Shown one piece after another: positions 1-13,210 of a stretch of DNA of 60,580 bases (positions within the stretch are counted from its first letter, which is position 1; every line of letters starts with the position of its first letter). The notes under the pieces are model-generated. The model saw nothing but the letters and a program-made list of their open reading frames with translations. It was not told the DNA's origin and searched no databases. The translations under genes were made by a program, and so were the position numbers. Source of the DNA: Trichinella spiralis (Eukaryota > Nematoda > Enoplea > Trichinellida > Trichinellidae); assembly GCA_000181795.3 (NCBI GenBank), contig CM012953.1:1698805-1759384 (forward strand), written 5' to 3'.

Positions 1-445
1 AAATAAAATTAAACTAAACGAATCGTATCGTCATGTCATATCATTCAGTTCAGTTGATTTGTCTGGTCCGGTCCGGTAGTGAAGTAAATTAATTGAGCTG
101 AACTGAAGTTAAGATTAAGTTTAGTTTAATTTAATCTGAACTGGACTAGCCTACGCTGAGCTGAGCTGATCTAGGCGAGTAGAGTCGCGCCGCGCGGGGC
201 AAGGCAAGGGCAGGGCAGGGCACGGCAATGCAATGCAATGCACTCCACATTATTTCCTTCCAGTGCAGTGCAGTGCAGTTCAGTTCAGTTCAGAGTAGAG
301 AAGTAGAGCAGAGCGGAGATGAGATGTGATGAGATTACTCTGCTTAACTTAACATATCTTATCTAAATTAAAGAAAGGATCGGATAAGATAGCATGACAT
401 GGCATGAAATGAAATTCATTTCATCGCATCGCATGGTATGCTATT
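1..445. repeat. Drifting (gradually changing) pentanucleotide array
   Basis: Cut into 5-mers from base 1, this stretch reads as a chain in which most neighbours differ by 0-2 of 5 bases (unrelated 5-mers would differ by nearly 4). Examples are aaata, aaatt, aaact, aaacg, aatcg, tatcg at the start and gcatc, gcatg, gtatg, ctatt at the end. Identical pairs or triplets are common: gtccg x2, ttaat x2, ctgag x2, cgcgc x2, caggg x2, caatg x3, cagtg x3, cagtt x3. The register is held without an obvious slip for 89 units and runs into the pure CTATA block. Composition swings from AT-only to GC-only within the array. No coding or known repeat family is recognised. Confidence 0.85.
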
Positions 446-615
446 CTATACTATACTATACTATACTATACTATACTATACTATACTATACTATACTATA
501 CTATACTATACTATACTATACTATACTATACTATACTATACTATACTATACTATACTATACTATACTATACTATACTATACTATACTATACTATACTATA
601 CTATACTATACTATA
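446..615. repeat. Perfect (CTATA)34 pentanucleotide microsatellite
   Basis: There are thirty-four uninterrupted CTATA units, flanked on each side by one CTATT (441-445 and 616-620). It continues the 5-base register of the drifting array to its left. Relative to the receptor gene on the minus strand it lies about 35 bases past the donor of the last visible exon, so it sits inside that gene's final intron. Open frames across it only translate the repeat. Confidence 0.97.
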
Positions 616-653
616 CTATTATTAGGGCAGATCAGTAATGCTGATGGATATAC

Positions 654-3600
654 CTATAAAAATGTAACCGTCATGGGTAGATTTAGATCTCAACACCAGT
701 TCAACTCCTTCTTCAAATGTTTGCACTAAATGCTCTGACATGCTGCGATACATCTGGGTATAAAAATCTTCCATTGGATAATCCCACACTGCATATGCAA
801 TTCGTTGTAAAGGTGACATAGAAATGTTTGGATTTAGGTTATCAGAAATGCTATAAAACAAAATTGTGATGATTCGTGAATAATTCTGAATTTTACACTT
901 TATTATGTACTATTGATTTTTCTACCTCATTATACAAAAAATTCCATTTTATACAAAGAATTAAAAAGGAAATGTTATAACTAAAATTTTATAAAATAAA
1001 AGTTGACAATAAATATTTTCACAACTTACTGTTACAAATTGTTTAACTTATTTGTTTGAAATTTTTATCTTCACATTCATATACCTGTAAAATCTTTGTT
1101 CTATTTCCATCATTCTTAGGAAATAACGTTCAATAAATGAATTATTCACAATTGTGTACTTTAATTTTGTTTGCTTTCCCAAATCTTCAATTGTCTTGAT
1201 TGAAAAATCAGAGTGTGATACGGTAAAAAAGGCAGCCAAGTTTGCAGTGTAAGAAGCAAGAACAATAAATCCAAAAAGCCACCAAGTTACAGCTATGAGA
1301 CGGCCACTCAAATTTCTAGGTGTGTCACCTCCACCTGCAGCAAATGTTTATGAATATTTATAGTTTATGCAATAAAGTTAACCAAGCTCTTTAGCAATTC
1401 TCTGTAGTGAAAAACTAAATAGTGAAAAACATGAACTAGTGTGACTTATCTACTGCCTGTTTGAAGTATCACAGAAGTTCCATTATTATTTAATTTGTAA
1501 TGAAGTTTTAACGTTTTTTAAGTAGTTTATTGAATACAATTTCCACAGAATTTAGAATATTATTGCATAAATTAAATAAAACTTTATTTCAGCTTACCTT
1601 GAGGTGTCATAGTTGCCAGACAGTACCAAAAGCTGTGCTTCAATGTGAATTCACAGTGTTGAGAATCATTTAAATATTTTGCTTTATTATTCGTAACGCT
1701 GTATGGACTAAATTTATCAAACACCCAAATTAAAAAGCTAGTTAAAAAATATGCCCCAAAAATGCATATCCATAAACTTGTGTCGATTATAGATAAAAAT
1801 CTGAAGAAAGAATCAGTTGAGTGCGAACGTTTGGCAAGCATACGGAAGCCAATCAAATCATAATGAGGAATAGTAAAATCTAGAATTTCTTCTCTTGAAA
1901 AAGTTACTTTTATTGCTCCAATTGCAAAATCAATAACCTACATTTAAAAGAAACATCCAATAAAATTAATGAACAGAGTAACGTTGAATAAATAAATAAT
2001 CAGTCAATTAACTTATTCATAAAAGCATAAAAAATGGAAAACAAAAATGAAAAAAAGCATTTAAATTAAATTAAATTGAACATTCTAATTGAAATTTACA
2101 ATTTCAGTTGATGTGATTAAATATGCAAAACTTTAAAATAAATTCAAAATAAAAATACTGCATTAATCAATGTAGTTATATAAATTAAAATTAAATGCTA
2201 TTTGCGTCATCTTCTTGATTCTTAAAATCATCTTCTCTAGGCATCTTAAGTATAATTAGCTGGTCTATAATCATAATAACAATAATAAAGCTTACTCTAT
2301 GATTACGTGCTAATTAGAACTCTATTATGTGGTAATAATTGATCTTATAAGAAATATACACAAATAATACATTTTTGACCTAAAGCTGTTAGTCATTTAT
2401 CATTTTGTTTTCAACAATATTAATTATATGATATAATACAATATCATATTATATCATAACATATCATAATAATTGTGACTTTTGCATTTCTATAGAATAA
2501 TGCTTTAGGAATACATGAAATTCACTTACCCCACGCTGAAGATCTCCAGCGAGTCCACTCCATCTCCCTAATTCATTTACTGAGCCGAATTCTTCATTTG
2601 TATAATCGACGTATTCACAAGTAAAATTAAGATACTCGGCTATCGCTTCCAGCACATCAATGCAATAACCTCCCAATTTGTACGACCCATCATCATCTTG
2701 GTATTCAACAATAAACGGATCTTCCTGGATACATAAGACATGCAATAATACATGCAAGCTGAACACATTAAATCATAGCGCTTTACTTTAATGAACCCTA
2801 CGCGATAATGATTTTTCTCAACACTTTCTTTTGTAGGATCAATTTCAGCATATGGCTGAATTTCTTTTAACACTGACCAAACGCCTGCCTAAATTACTTT
2901 ATAAATACTTGGTTTCTCTTTTTTCATAACCATATGTACTCTATATAATAAGAGCTTTTTTTCTCTCTTCTTTATCGTTATTAGCTGAGCTCGAGAGTTT
3001 TGAAAAATTTGCTTTTGGGCATACGGTATGAAATTGCCAGATTTAGAAAGCAGGTTATACTAAAACATATCATGCTTAAATACAGATATTACACAACCCA
3101 CGTAAAACATACAAATTCAGTGTGTTAAAATATTATTTTAAAAATTGGTAAATGAAAATTTTATTTAACAAAAACTCATTTTAAAATTATTGCAGCTAAA
3201 TTTGAAACCAGTCAGTAAAAAGCAAAACTGCAATAAAAGAGTAAGAAGCAAATGAAAGTTAGTTAAATTATTAAATAAAATTTTAGTATAAAAAGTCATC
3301 GCATAGCAACTAGAAAGTTGCATAAAGTCATTACAAAATTTATACAAAAAATTTCTGTTCAAAAAAAGCACATGCTACTTTATAAGTAATATAAAAATGC
3401 AATTGCATTACCTCTCTGATGATTTCAGGTATTTCACGAATGGCATGTTTTCTGTATTTTCCTGTTAAACTTGAGCTGCCATTTACCTTCATTTTCTTAC
3501 TAAAATATGTGGAACATATGGAACACAGATCGTAGTAAAACACTCCTTCTACCTAAACATTCTAATTAAATTTTCAAATAGAATATAATTCAAATAGATA

Positions 3601-5459
3601 TTGCAACTCACATCACTGAGAATGCCTACAGCATTTGTCATTGTAGATGACTTTTTCAACCAAAGCAAAAATTTGTTCCATTGATGCAAATTTTTGCTAT
3701 AATCTGCATATATCCACAGAACTGATGCATTTAGATGCTTTTTTTTATATAAAACTGAGTCCTAAGAATGTTGTTAACACTTAAAAAACACAAAATAAAT
3801 GAATTTTATCATAAACACTGAAATCAATATGGAAATAAAGACTTACTGCTGTTATAGCAACCCATTGAATATTGCCTTTTTTATTTGCCATTGTTACTAC
3901 TTCATTAATGAATAATTCCAATGACGATGCATTGGCAAGAAACATCACGCTTATTAATTCATTTTCTCCAGCATGTTGAATAATAGTATCAATCATTATA
4001 CTTGATTCAAATTGTAATGGCTCATAAATTGTTTTGTTTGAAATATATTTTTCAATTATTCCTAAAACCAATTTGCATTATATTAGTGTTTATAGTTATT
4101 TTTACTTTATTTTACTTTACTTACTGTATGAGTAGTCATAAAAAATTAATGTCAAATTTGCTTTCAGATTTTTTTGCAGACTTTTTATTATATTCATGTA
4201 GCTTGTCATTCCAGGAACAACATTCATAAATGGTCTTCCAGAAAAATTATTATCTAATGAAGTGAAATAAAAATATTTATGCATTCCTTTTTAGCTCTTT
4301 CAATTCAGAAGTGAAATTTTTAAAAATCACATGTTCATACTCAAAGAATAGGACAATTTTAAAATAAAAATACGATAAAAATTTAACTGTTTGCTGCACC
4401 GTATTTTAAAACATGTTTATGCATTTTTAAATATATTTAAATTTAAATAGCGGTTAAAATTAAGATTTTTAAGCAGCAAAGATAAAATTTTGTTGTTTAA
4501 TGTCATTTTACTATTTATTCATTTACCTTTATCTGAAGAGTCATATTCCCAAAATCCAACGTAGAACTGTACCGTAGGAATAATTAATGATTTCGCTTCA
4601 TTTTGCAGCAAATCAACAACTTGAAGATCATTTGAAAAGCTATATATCCAATCCACAGAAGTATTATTCAATGCAGTAGAAACTAAATTCATTTTAATTA
4701 AAAATGAAAAAGACAAAAAAATGCATATACGCATTTAGTGCACTGTTTGTCAGAATAAAATAAACTTAGTCAGTTTACAATTTATAATAAAAGTTATCAA
4801 CATTCTCTCTATCAAATAATGCATAAACAATTTGCAATTAAAAAGCTTGATTATTATGGGTGTTATGTTAAATGAACTTAAACTTAAATGTTATGTTAAA
4901 ATGTTAAAATTGCAACTGTATAATGCACTTCTGAGCATTAAAATACTCATAAAATTATATCAATCTTCATTAATTTTATGGCACAGTCAAATATTTTGCA
5001 CCCAATAGTTTTAAGATGCCCATGAATAGCATATGTGGAAGATTCTCATTACTTATGTCTTTATAATTATTTTCTGGCAATAACAACGTAGTAACTTTTG
5101 TATTTGGAATCAAATACTTAATCAATTCTTCTAGAACTGGTACTGCGTGATGTTCATTGCTGTGAACGTCGTCAAATATTACTAAAAATTCAATAAATTA
5201 TCATTTGAAAATTAAATAGAGGAAAACAACAAATCAAAAACCATCATTGCTTCATGTAAAAAATGAATATCAAAAAAAAATTTTTTAAGTAAGTAACTTA
5301 AAAATAGAGACAGAAGAAGAACAATCAAGGGTCAACAAATGATTCAATTACAACAAAAAGTTCTTTGATGCTTATGACAACAGACTTACGAATATGATTA
5401 TTTAACGGAACAGAATGTTTGAAACTGGTAAACCACAATAAACAAAAAAACAAATGCAT
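654..5459 (-). CDS. Ir25a-like: IR25a-type ionotropic receptor (partial, 12 exons)
   Basis: Ligand-gated cation channel of the ionotropic glutamate receptor superfamily; IR25a acts as a broadly expressed co-receptor in chemosensory and thermosensory neurons of protostomes (family knowledge; nematode GLR-7/GLR-8 group here). Exons in order: 5459-5390, 5181-5053, 4682-4527, 4253-4125, 4061-3847, 3761-3612, 3552-3412, 2888-2787, 2724-2530, 1937-1598, 1334-1085, 850-654. All have GT/AG borders and compatible phases, giving 691 codons. The first ATG opens a hydrophobic signal peptide. Residues 24-350 match the amino-terminal domain ([19 protein letters not shown] resembles the IR25a start). S1 begins near 354; the ligand-binding Arg is 444 (SREEILDFT); M1 is 484-502; the pore loop is 526-542, ending TPQGGGD; M3 is 555-579 with SYTANLAAF at 570-578; S2 includes AVWDYP. 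The exon with the end of S2 and the last membrane helix is missing, beyond the left edge. Exons 1 and 2 are less certain than the rest. Confidence 0.9.
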
Positions 5460-8400
5460 GTTTAGCACAATAGAGAATAGCAGAATGAGCAGAACAAAAG
5501 TTAATATAAACAGCAAAAAGATCTGCTTATAAGACAAATTGAAAAGCAGTCACATTAATTGATTTTGCATTAATTATTGATATATATATATATATATACA
5601 ACTATAGCAAAACGTTTATTTTATTAACTTTTCATCACGTAATTGCATTACATGATAACTGCAATTCGTCATCACTTGATCCAAATGGTATTAAATAATT
5701 CCTTCCCATCTTTTAAAAGAAAAAATTTGTATCTTATTTACGCATTAACATAATATTAATATTAATAAACTTCGAAGAACAAAAGAGTTTAAAAAGTTTT
5801 AAAATAAAAATAGGATATTGCAAAATATTTATTTTGTATCTCATATTTAATTTTTTAAGTTTCTAATTTTGAAAAAATATTAAAATTATTATCATCATAA
5901 ATTAAATAAATAAGTTAAATAACTAAGTTAAAGTTATAAATAAGTTAAAGTTAAATAACATAAATCATAAGTTATCATATCATCTTTATTATTACCATGA
6001 AAAACAGCAAACTACCAAAGTTTTACTAATTCTGTTTTTACAATGTCTGCCATCATATTTTGTGCGTTTATATTTACTATTTATAAAGCATCATTTCATA
6101 TTTAATTTCAACTTATTTCAATAAAAGCGCAGAAAAATAATTGATGCTCCTATTGTACAAATACAAAAAGATTTTAAAGTTCATTTAATTCATTTTTACG
6201 CTTTGGAGACTCATGCAAAGTTGCAAATAATGTTTTTTATTTAAAATTCATTTCATGAAAGTTTAATTAAGAAACACGAAATGTCTAACTCAAAAACTGA
6301 ACTTCACATGAAAAGTTTGCATATAAAATATAAAGCTGATTAAAGAATTGATATAGCTACACATTATTTTTATATAAATAGCAAGAATTTCTTGTTTTAA
6401 AAGCCTTTTATAAGGCAACAATTACTTCTGATCATTAATAATTTCTTTGTTCAAAACTGGTACTTCGTGTTCAATAAATACTTCAGCGTTGTTAAATACT
6501 ATGAAAAGCTTGTGGTCAAAACACTTTGGAATTTTGAATACGCTGCATAACATTAATTTATAAAAGTCACACATATCAATAATTATTGAAATGTCGGTTT
6601 AAACTTTCAGTATAAAAGGTGTTTTAGCTTGTATGTAGTATCTATTAAAGTATGCATATAGACAATACCATTTTTATTTTTCAAATAATTTCAATTTCTC
6701 TGCAAATAAAACAGCTATATTAATAATTTACAGATTATCAATGTTACGAAAGAATATCAGAATGGATATAAAGTCTCTAAAAATAAAATACAATGAAAAA
6801 TATTTTTCATCCTTTCAATGATAGAACATTTTTATTGAAAAGCATAATTAAAAAATGTATTACACATTCAAGTTCAATAAACAAATATTATTGTAAGCAT
6901 CAAAAAGAGAAAAGCTTCCATTTTGGTAAATTTATATAAGCTATCCGTTAATTGTATGTTCATTTTAGAAATTTCTAATTTTTGTTTCATGCATTACGTT
7001 GTTCTGTTGATTTGATTTCTATTCTATCGTTCATGTTTTACTAATCGGTTTTCTTGAAGGCAATTTGGACGCGTCTTAAATTCGATTCTCTGTGTACCAA
7101 TCTCTCAATGTTCGTGAGTATTCTGCTATCAGTGCAATCTCTCCACTGTTATCCAGTTGCGTCAGTTTTGTTTGACTTGACGTTATAATTCTAATTCTCT
7201 TCTTATACAACAGTAAACTGTATTCTTGATTTGATAGGTTTACGTAAACAACTAATTTTTAAGCAAGTACAAATAAAACTATATTCTTTTATACAGTGCA
7301 CTCTGCATATGTAATTAATATGCAAGCACATTTTCTTACTTTATAAACACTTGATTCATGAGCAGTTTACTGAACAAAGCCATTCTATTTGTATCTTTTC
7401 CGTACCTCTACATTTACAGATTTACAGTATTCTATACTATCTACAAGGTGAACTTACAAATAACATTCGTAGCAGCATTTAGCATTAGCATTAATATTCA
7501 ACTTGAACGCTTCAATATACATAAATTAAATAAACAGTAAAATTACATTTAATAAATCAACATGATCTAAACTTATTTGTAATGAATGATTTGATTATCA
7601 AATTCACAACTTGCTTTTATTTAAAGAGTCATAACCAACGTATTCCACAGTAAATAATGCTGATTCTAACAATAAAGTTATCAAAAAATTAATAAACAAA
7701 ATTAAAAATCATTTAGCAGTAATCTTAAAATCTCTGTGTTTTTCTAAATCGGTGGTACTGAAATAAAAACAACATAACATTGTAAAACAATAAGTAATTG
7801 CTGATCAAATAAGAGCTAAAGATTAGTCGTTGTAACAGCGATGAAAATTTATAAAGAAATGTGCTGCTTTTAATGTAAAGAGTTACTGTAATAGAAAGAA
7901 ATTATTAATAAAAATGTTAAAATGTCTGTTTTACTAAATTAGTTGGCGCATAAATTCCAATGAAATCGTTTGATTCAGTTTTCTTAAGTTTTTGATCACT
8001 ACAGTCTGCATGAATAATAATAAGCTGCTAGATATTGTTCGAAAATATAATTTAAAATTATTGAAATTATCTTTAATTTGAAATTACAGAAGTAAAATTA
8101 AAAGAATGCATGGATGCTTCACATTTTGAACTTATAGCCGATATTCATTCAATAAAGTATTTATTAACTGTACCATTAAACTTTATTTGAAATTTTTTTG
8201 CAAGTTTAAAATATTCAATATCCAGCATGCTGTTTGCTATCTTATATTTTATCAAGCTTTTTACTCTGACATTATTCGTATTTTATAAATAATTATTAAT
8301 TAAAATGAATTGTAATGGTGTTTTTCATTATATTTTAAAGAATTGATTCGATTATTTATTGATGGGATAAAAGACATTAAGCATTAAATAGGATAATAGC

Positions 8401-11400
8401 ACTTTAACAATATTAGAAATCGATACATTTTTAAGTAGAATGTAAGAAAGATTTTAAAAAATGTTTCACTCTTTAATTTTTATCCAAACAACTGAAGTTC
8501 TAGTAATTTTAAACGATGCATTTGAGAAAAATCCAACAGCTGCATACCATGATTTATGATGCGGTGATGATCAAACATTGGCACCGTAGTGAATTGTACA
8601 ACCCGTTTTAGCGGCATTTTCACAAAGAGGGGTTATTGATAATAAATAACATAAATGATACTCATTTGAAACTTCACATGGCAATTAAAAAGACATAAAA
8701 TCGTTTTATTGTTACAATATAAGTTTTCATCAAAATAAAAGAATGTCAATTAAAACATTTTTATGCTCAAAAATTAAGTGAAGAAAATTTTTTGATAGCA
8801 TAAAATTTGTTGAAAAGTACTGCATCTTGACATATAAATATTGTTCATATCATTACGCTTAAGAAAGCTGAACTTATAAAGAAACTACACTTTATGCTCA
8901 TAAATGTTAAAATCTTATCTTATAAAAATGCCTAGAGACACAAAATAAGAATGTCTAACATTTTATACAGTTTTTTTATGTTATTGTTGATTACCCTACA
9001 AAGCAATGAAACAATATGCTAAAAGTTAATTCCTACTCAAAAGCAATTTTTAGCTCAATTATTTATTTCTAAACACTCTAATTTTAAATAGTTATTTCCA
9101 CTTTAATCGTTATAACTTAAGCATGCAACATTGTGCAATAACAAAATGATACGTTAAGTTGCAACATAAAGCAGTGGCTGAAATGCAACATTAATAAATG
9201 TTACATTAAACCATGGCTTTATATCTAAATCATATGTTCTGTAACTTTTGCATAATCAAATTCTTGAAATATATATTTTTCTAAATATCTTTATAGGAAT
9301 TGTTAGAAGTTTCAGTTTGTAGTTCATTTTATCAGCGGTTTTATCTTACAGTTATATAATATCGCTGTTTGCTATTTCAGTTAATACTTTTTATTTATAA
9401 GTTTATTCGAAAGTAAATGCGTTTACGGCTTGGTTGGCAGTAAGACTGATTTACACCACTGATTTGTAGATTTGCTTTTTTCTTGTGTTCTTTTTTCTAC
9501 ATCTGTCAATCAATCTTCTGCCGTAGTTTTCAAGATCAGTCCATCCTAAGAAATGCTGCTGCTCACGCCTATTTTACAATGCCAGACAAATGTGTTATGC
9601 TTATTCGTTCTTGGTTGAATGTAACAACGTTATTAAGCTATGCTTATTGGAAAACTTTCAATAAATGATTAACAATTAATGGATAAAATTAACATCGATT
9701 GATGATCACTTTGTCATTGTTTCAATATCTTCTTGCTCCATTATATGCAAATTTAATGTAATATATATAAATATGTATAGTTGAATTTGTTCATATTTTT
9801 CTTGCGTAACTTTCAATTGCATATTTTAAAATATATTTTTCCTTATTACGATTCTTTTGATTCAGTTAACATTTTACATTAATTACTATTAAAAACTTTA
9901 TATTGATTTGTATTATTATTATTATATTATAGTTAAAGTTATTGTAAAACATGCATGAATTCAGAATGCTAAAAGTTATTGTGAAAGAAGAAAACGTATT
10001 TCAAGCGAGGGAAATTCAGCAGATTAATTATGGATAAATTTATACGTTAAACAGTGAACAGAAGGATGAAAGATTCATTTTCCTTATTTGAAGTCAAAGA
10101 TCTTCAACGTCAAACGAATCGGCGTCAATGATGATGATTGACTAGCTTGTTTTGAGCTTTTCTAACAATTGCTAGCGTTCGGTTGAGGTCAGCGCAATTT
10201 TGGGTCGGTCGCCTGAAACGCGATTATCCTCCTCATTATCTGAAAATTTTCGACCTGAACGTAAAAGTTCGATTTGTGCATTCGAAGCAAAAATAATAAG
10301 CCCAACACATTTCGGTCGACTGAGCTGAAATGGTCAAAAGAAGAAAAGACGCTTTTGATTTCCCATATTGTTAGCTAAAACCGCTGGCTTCACAAATAAC
10401 TGAATTTTGATTCAATTTTTTTTGAATATTTCAATATTTTGATCTTCATTTTCATCGCTTATCTATGAAGAACAGCAACACTTACTGTCAATCAGTGTAT
10501 ACACATTTACTTATTGTTCAATTTATTCGATGAAAAGCATCAACTTATTTGCATTTGTGAAAAATTAAAAAATGCTCATTTATGAATTTTTTAAATTCCA
10601 TATACATCCCAATTTAGAAGCAATATTGTAAATTTTTAAACTTTTAGCAACAAAGTGAACATCTGAATTCGTGTAGTTCGTAATTGAATCACTTTTATTG
10701 AAAGGAATACTGTTGCGATTGAAACCAAAGATGAACACCGCGGAAAAGCTTGTTTTCGAACAATATGCATGTATAAACAGTTGCTGAAAGCTTAGTAAAG
10801 CCATGTTGACAGTGAGTAGTTCTTCCATTGAGCATGAAGCGGACTTGAAAAGCAAACATTACCCGGTTCCAATGCTTGCTTCTGGCTTTTATCTGAACGA
10901 CTCAGAGGCAAGCAGCGTTTGCAACGGCAACCAGTGTGGTGCATTTTTCAACACAGTTGACCAAACTGTTACTTTCTGACTTGGACAATATTGACATTTT
11001 CTGTGGTCGTCAATAAAATACACACGCAAAATTGGAATTGATAACCGATGCATGCAGTAATAATTGTACTGTATTTACTTACTTTCAGCAACGCATTGTT
11101 ATTTGAAATAACCAATAAATAAATTTTAAAAAAATGGTTTTCAGTTCTTTTAGAACATATTTATTTTTACAAAAACACTATGCACACAATTTGTCGACAA
11201 AATTTTTTTTGAAATTTCAGTTTCTGTAACTTATATCAATTACTCTATTTATCAAGAGTGAGAATCATTGATTGACCTTTAATAACAAATTTCAATCTGA
11301 TTTTTAAGCTTCATCGTGGTCGATGGTAGCTTTCAAGGATTGAAAACAATCAGAAATTTGTTGTTTCCCGGCCGTGAGTAATTAAAATGTGCTTGTTTGC

Positions 11401-12214
11401 ATGATGTGAATGAAGTTCGCCAAAAACAAACAAAGCGAATCGATGGTACACAATTTGTTAAAGCTGTTTGACTACTTATGCAAATGATGCAATCAAAAAT
11501 AAAACAGTGTACTCTTTGAGAATAATTAAATAACAGAACAACAATAATAATTGATCCATTACAGTAGTGCTGAAAAAAAAGAATACTAGCATATGTGCTT
11601 ACGCTTTCCTTTTTTGATAAGCATTTTCAAAACTGAAGCTAATAAAAAGAATTATTTCAAAATACGTTTCATCAAACAAAGTGACAATCCCGTTCATGTA
11701 TGCATATTTATTTATTGGTGTTCAATAATAATAATGAGCTTTGATTTGACAAATTTTTTTGCTTTCCTACTTTTTTGTCTTCCATACTTGAATAATATAT
11801 ATACAAGCTGAAAAGAGCAGTTTACACAAATGATTCTAAATATGCATCTTCCAAGAAACATCATCAAGTGTGATGATTTTTTAAGCATAAGATGAATAAG
11901 AAAGAAAGAAAGAAAGAAAAGAACAAAAATTCACATCTACGACATTTCATTTAAAAAAACGGTGCCATTTCAGAAAGAGAGAGAGAGAGAGAGACAAATC
12001 GGTTCATTCAAAAAACACATCAACACGATAAACTTCGTTTTTTCTGAAGTTGAAAGCAATCTGTAAATATTCCTGAAAAATTCCCTGCCCAAAAACAAGC
12101 ACAATGTTCAAAATAAAACGCACTGATGATAAAGGAAAAAACTTGCAGAAGAAATACGATAGAAAATAATAATAAAGTATAGATAATGAAATTCTTTTTT
12201 TTTGAATTTTTTAG
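5460..12214. other. AT-rich spacer upstream of the receptor gene
   Basis: This very AT-rich stretch has no recognised gene. The receptor promoter should lie at its left end, but no clear element stands out. A (TA) run occurs at 5579-5597. Three GC-richer islands read like coding but are unassigned: minus 8617-8480 (45 codons from ATG to stop), plus about 9525-9668 after a possible acceptor, and minus 10259-10143, which has stops in frame. (AAAG) and (GA) microsatellites sit at 11902-11920 and 11976-11993. Confidence 0.6.
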
Positions 12215-12435
12215 CGCTCGTATTTTCAAACCAGTCCGTACAGACTTCGTCTGAGATCGACGGAAACCAGCGTCGAGATAAAGAAAGAGAACTGCTGAAA
12301 ATTGAACATCCAGTTAAAAGAATAGCCACTGCTGATGACAAGTACGCATGGCACAGTTGCTCAACAGCAGGATACCCAAAACTGCCGTCTGTGTGTGTAC
12401 ATCTGGCGGAGTCAAATGGATCTTGGGGCACTTGA
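12215..12435 (+). other. Candidate plus-strand exon, unidentified
   Basis: A long T-rich tract ends in a good acceptor (tttttttag) at 12214. It is followed by an open frame of 73 codons with balanced codon use in the first 43: it starts LVFSNQSVQTSSEIDGNQRR and continues charged up to a possible GTACGC donor near 12342. GC content rises sharply here. I do not recognise the peptide, see no partner exon on the plus strand, and the opposite strand is also open for part of the way. It could be chance or a fragment. Confidence 0.2.
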
Positions 12436-13149
12436 TTGCGGATGAATTTTTTACTGCCAACGACCGACAGACAACACAACAGGGGTCATCGAGGGGGAAG
12501 AGCAGAAAAAATCCAAGCTTGCCAAAAAAACAATATCCCAAGCTTCTGCCTGCCTGCTGCTGCTGGTGCACACACGCGTGTCCAAGCTTGCTGCAATCAT
12601 CGGTGCTTGCTTGGCAAGCGACCGCCCTGATGGATGACCAACGTTTTTTAATTTCAGTTTTTTCTTTCAAACAAACGAACAAACTGAACTGAATGAACGT
12701 TACTCACACTAACACACACAGAAAACGAATGACAGAATAAAAACAGCATCATTCTCGTTGCACACAGCTTTTTCATTTTTTTAAGTAAACAAGCACCGCG
12801 ATGCAAAGAAAAGTACAAGGGGAAAAATAGACAACGAATGTTGTTGTAAACAAACAAAAAAAAATGCTGCAACGATCTGACCATGATTTTTTACAGACCA
12901 TATACATACATATATACATATATGGCGACTAGCTGCTACCCATATATATAGTTGGAATTCAAAAAGAAAATAAAGGAAATGAAGAAAAAAAAGAAAAGAA
13001 TCGTTTGTTTGTCACTGAGCTAGATGTTCGCCAACACTCGGATTTGGTAATATTTCCAAAGGAAGAAAAAGAACGCGGACACGCTGAAAACGACAGCTAT
13101 ACTGTTATTATTCATCAGGAGCTGCTTTAGGGAAAATGCGAAAAACAAA

Positions 13150-13150
13150 T

Positions 13151-13204
<54 letters not shown>

Positions 13205-13210
13205 ATGTGT
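13150..13210. repeat. (TG)n microsatellite
   Basis: About 25 nearly perfect TG units, with one TA interruption near the left edge. Frames crossing it encode only poly(Thr-His) or poly(Val-Cys). Confidence 0.95.

Noticed and set aside
394-729. Open frame of 111 codons with a repeating Tyr-Thr-Ile-Leu-Tyr peptide
   Set aside because: It is the translation of the CTATA microsatellite, and its end overlaps a receptor exon on the other strand.
7070-7200. GC-richer patch near 7.1 kb
   Set aside because: Examined for exons; no open frame with splice signals or recognisable peptide.
11902-11993. Regularly spaced short repeats considered as an array
   Set aside because: They are AAAG and GA microsatellites; no spacer-repeat structure, and the DNA is eukaryotic, so CRISPR is not relevant.
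12314-12692. Overlapping open frames on both strands of about 115-120 codons
   Set aside because: They arise from the GC-rich patch with few stops; only the left part of the plus-strand block has exon-like signals.
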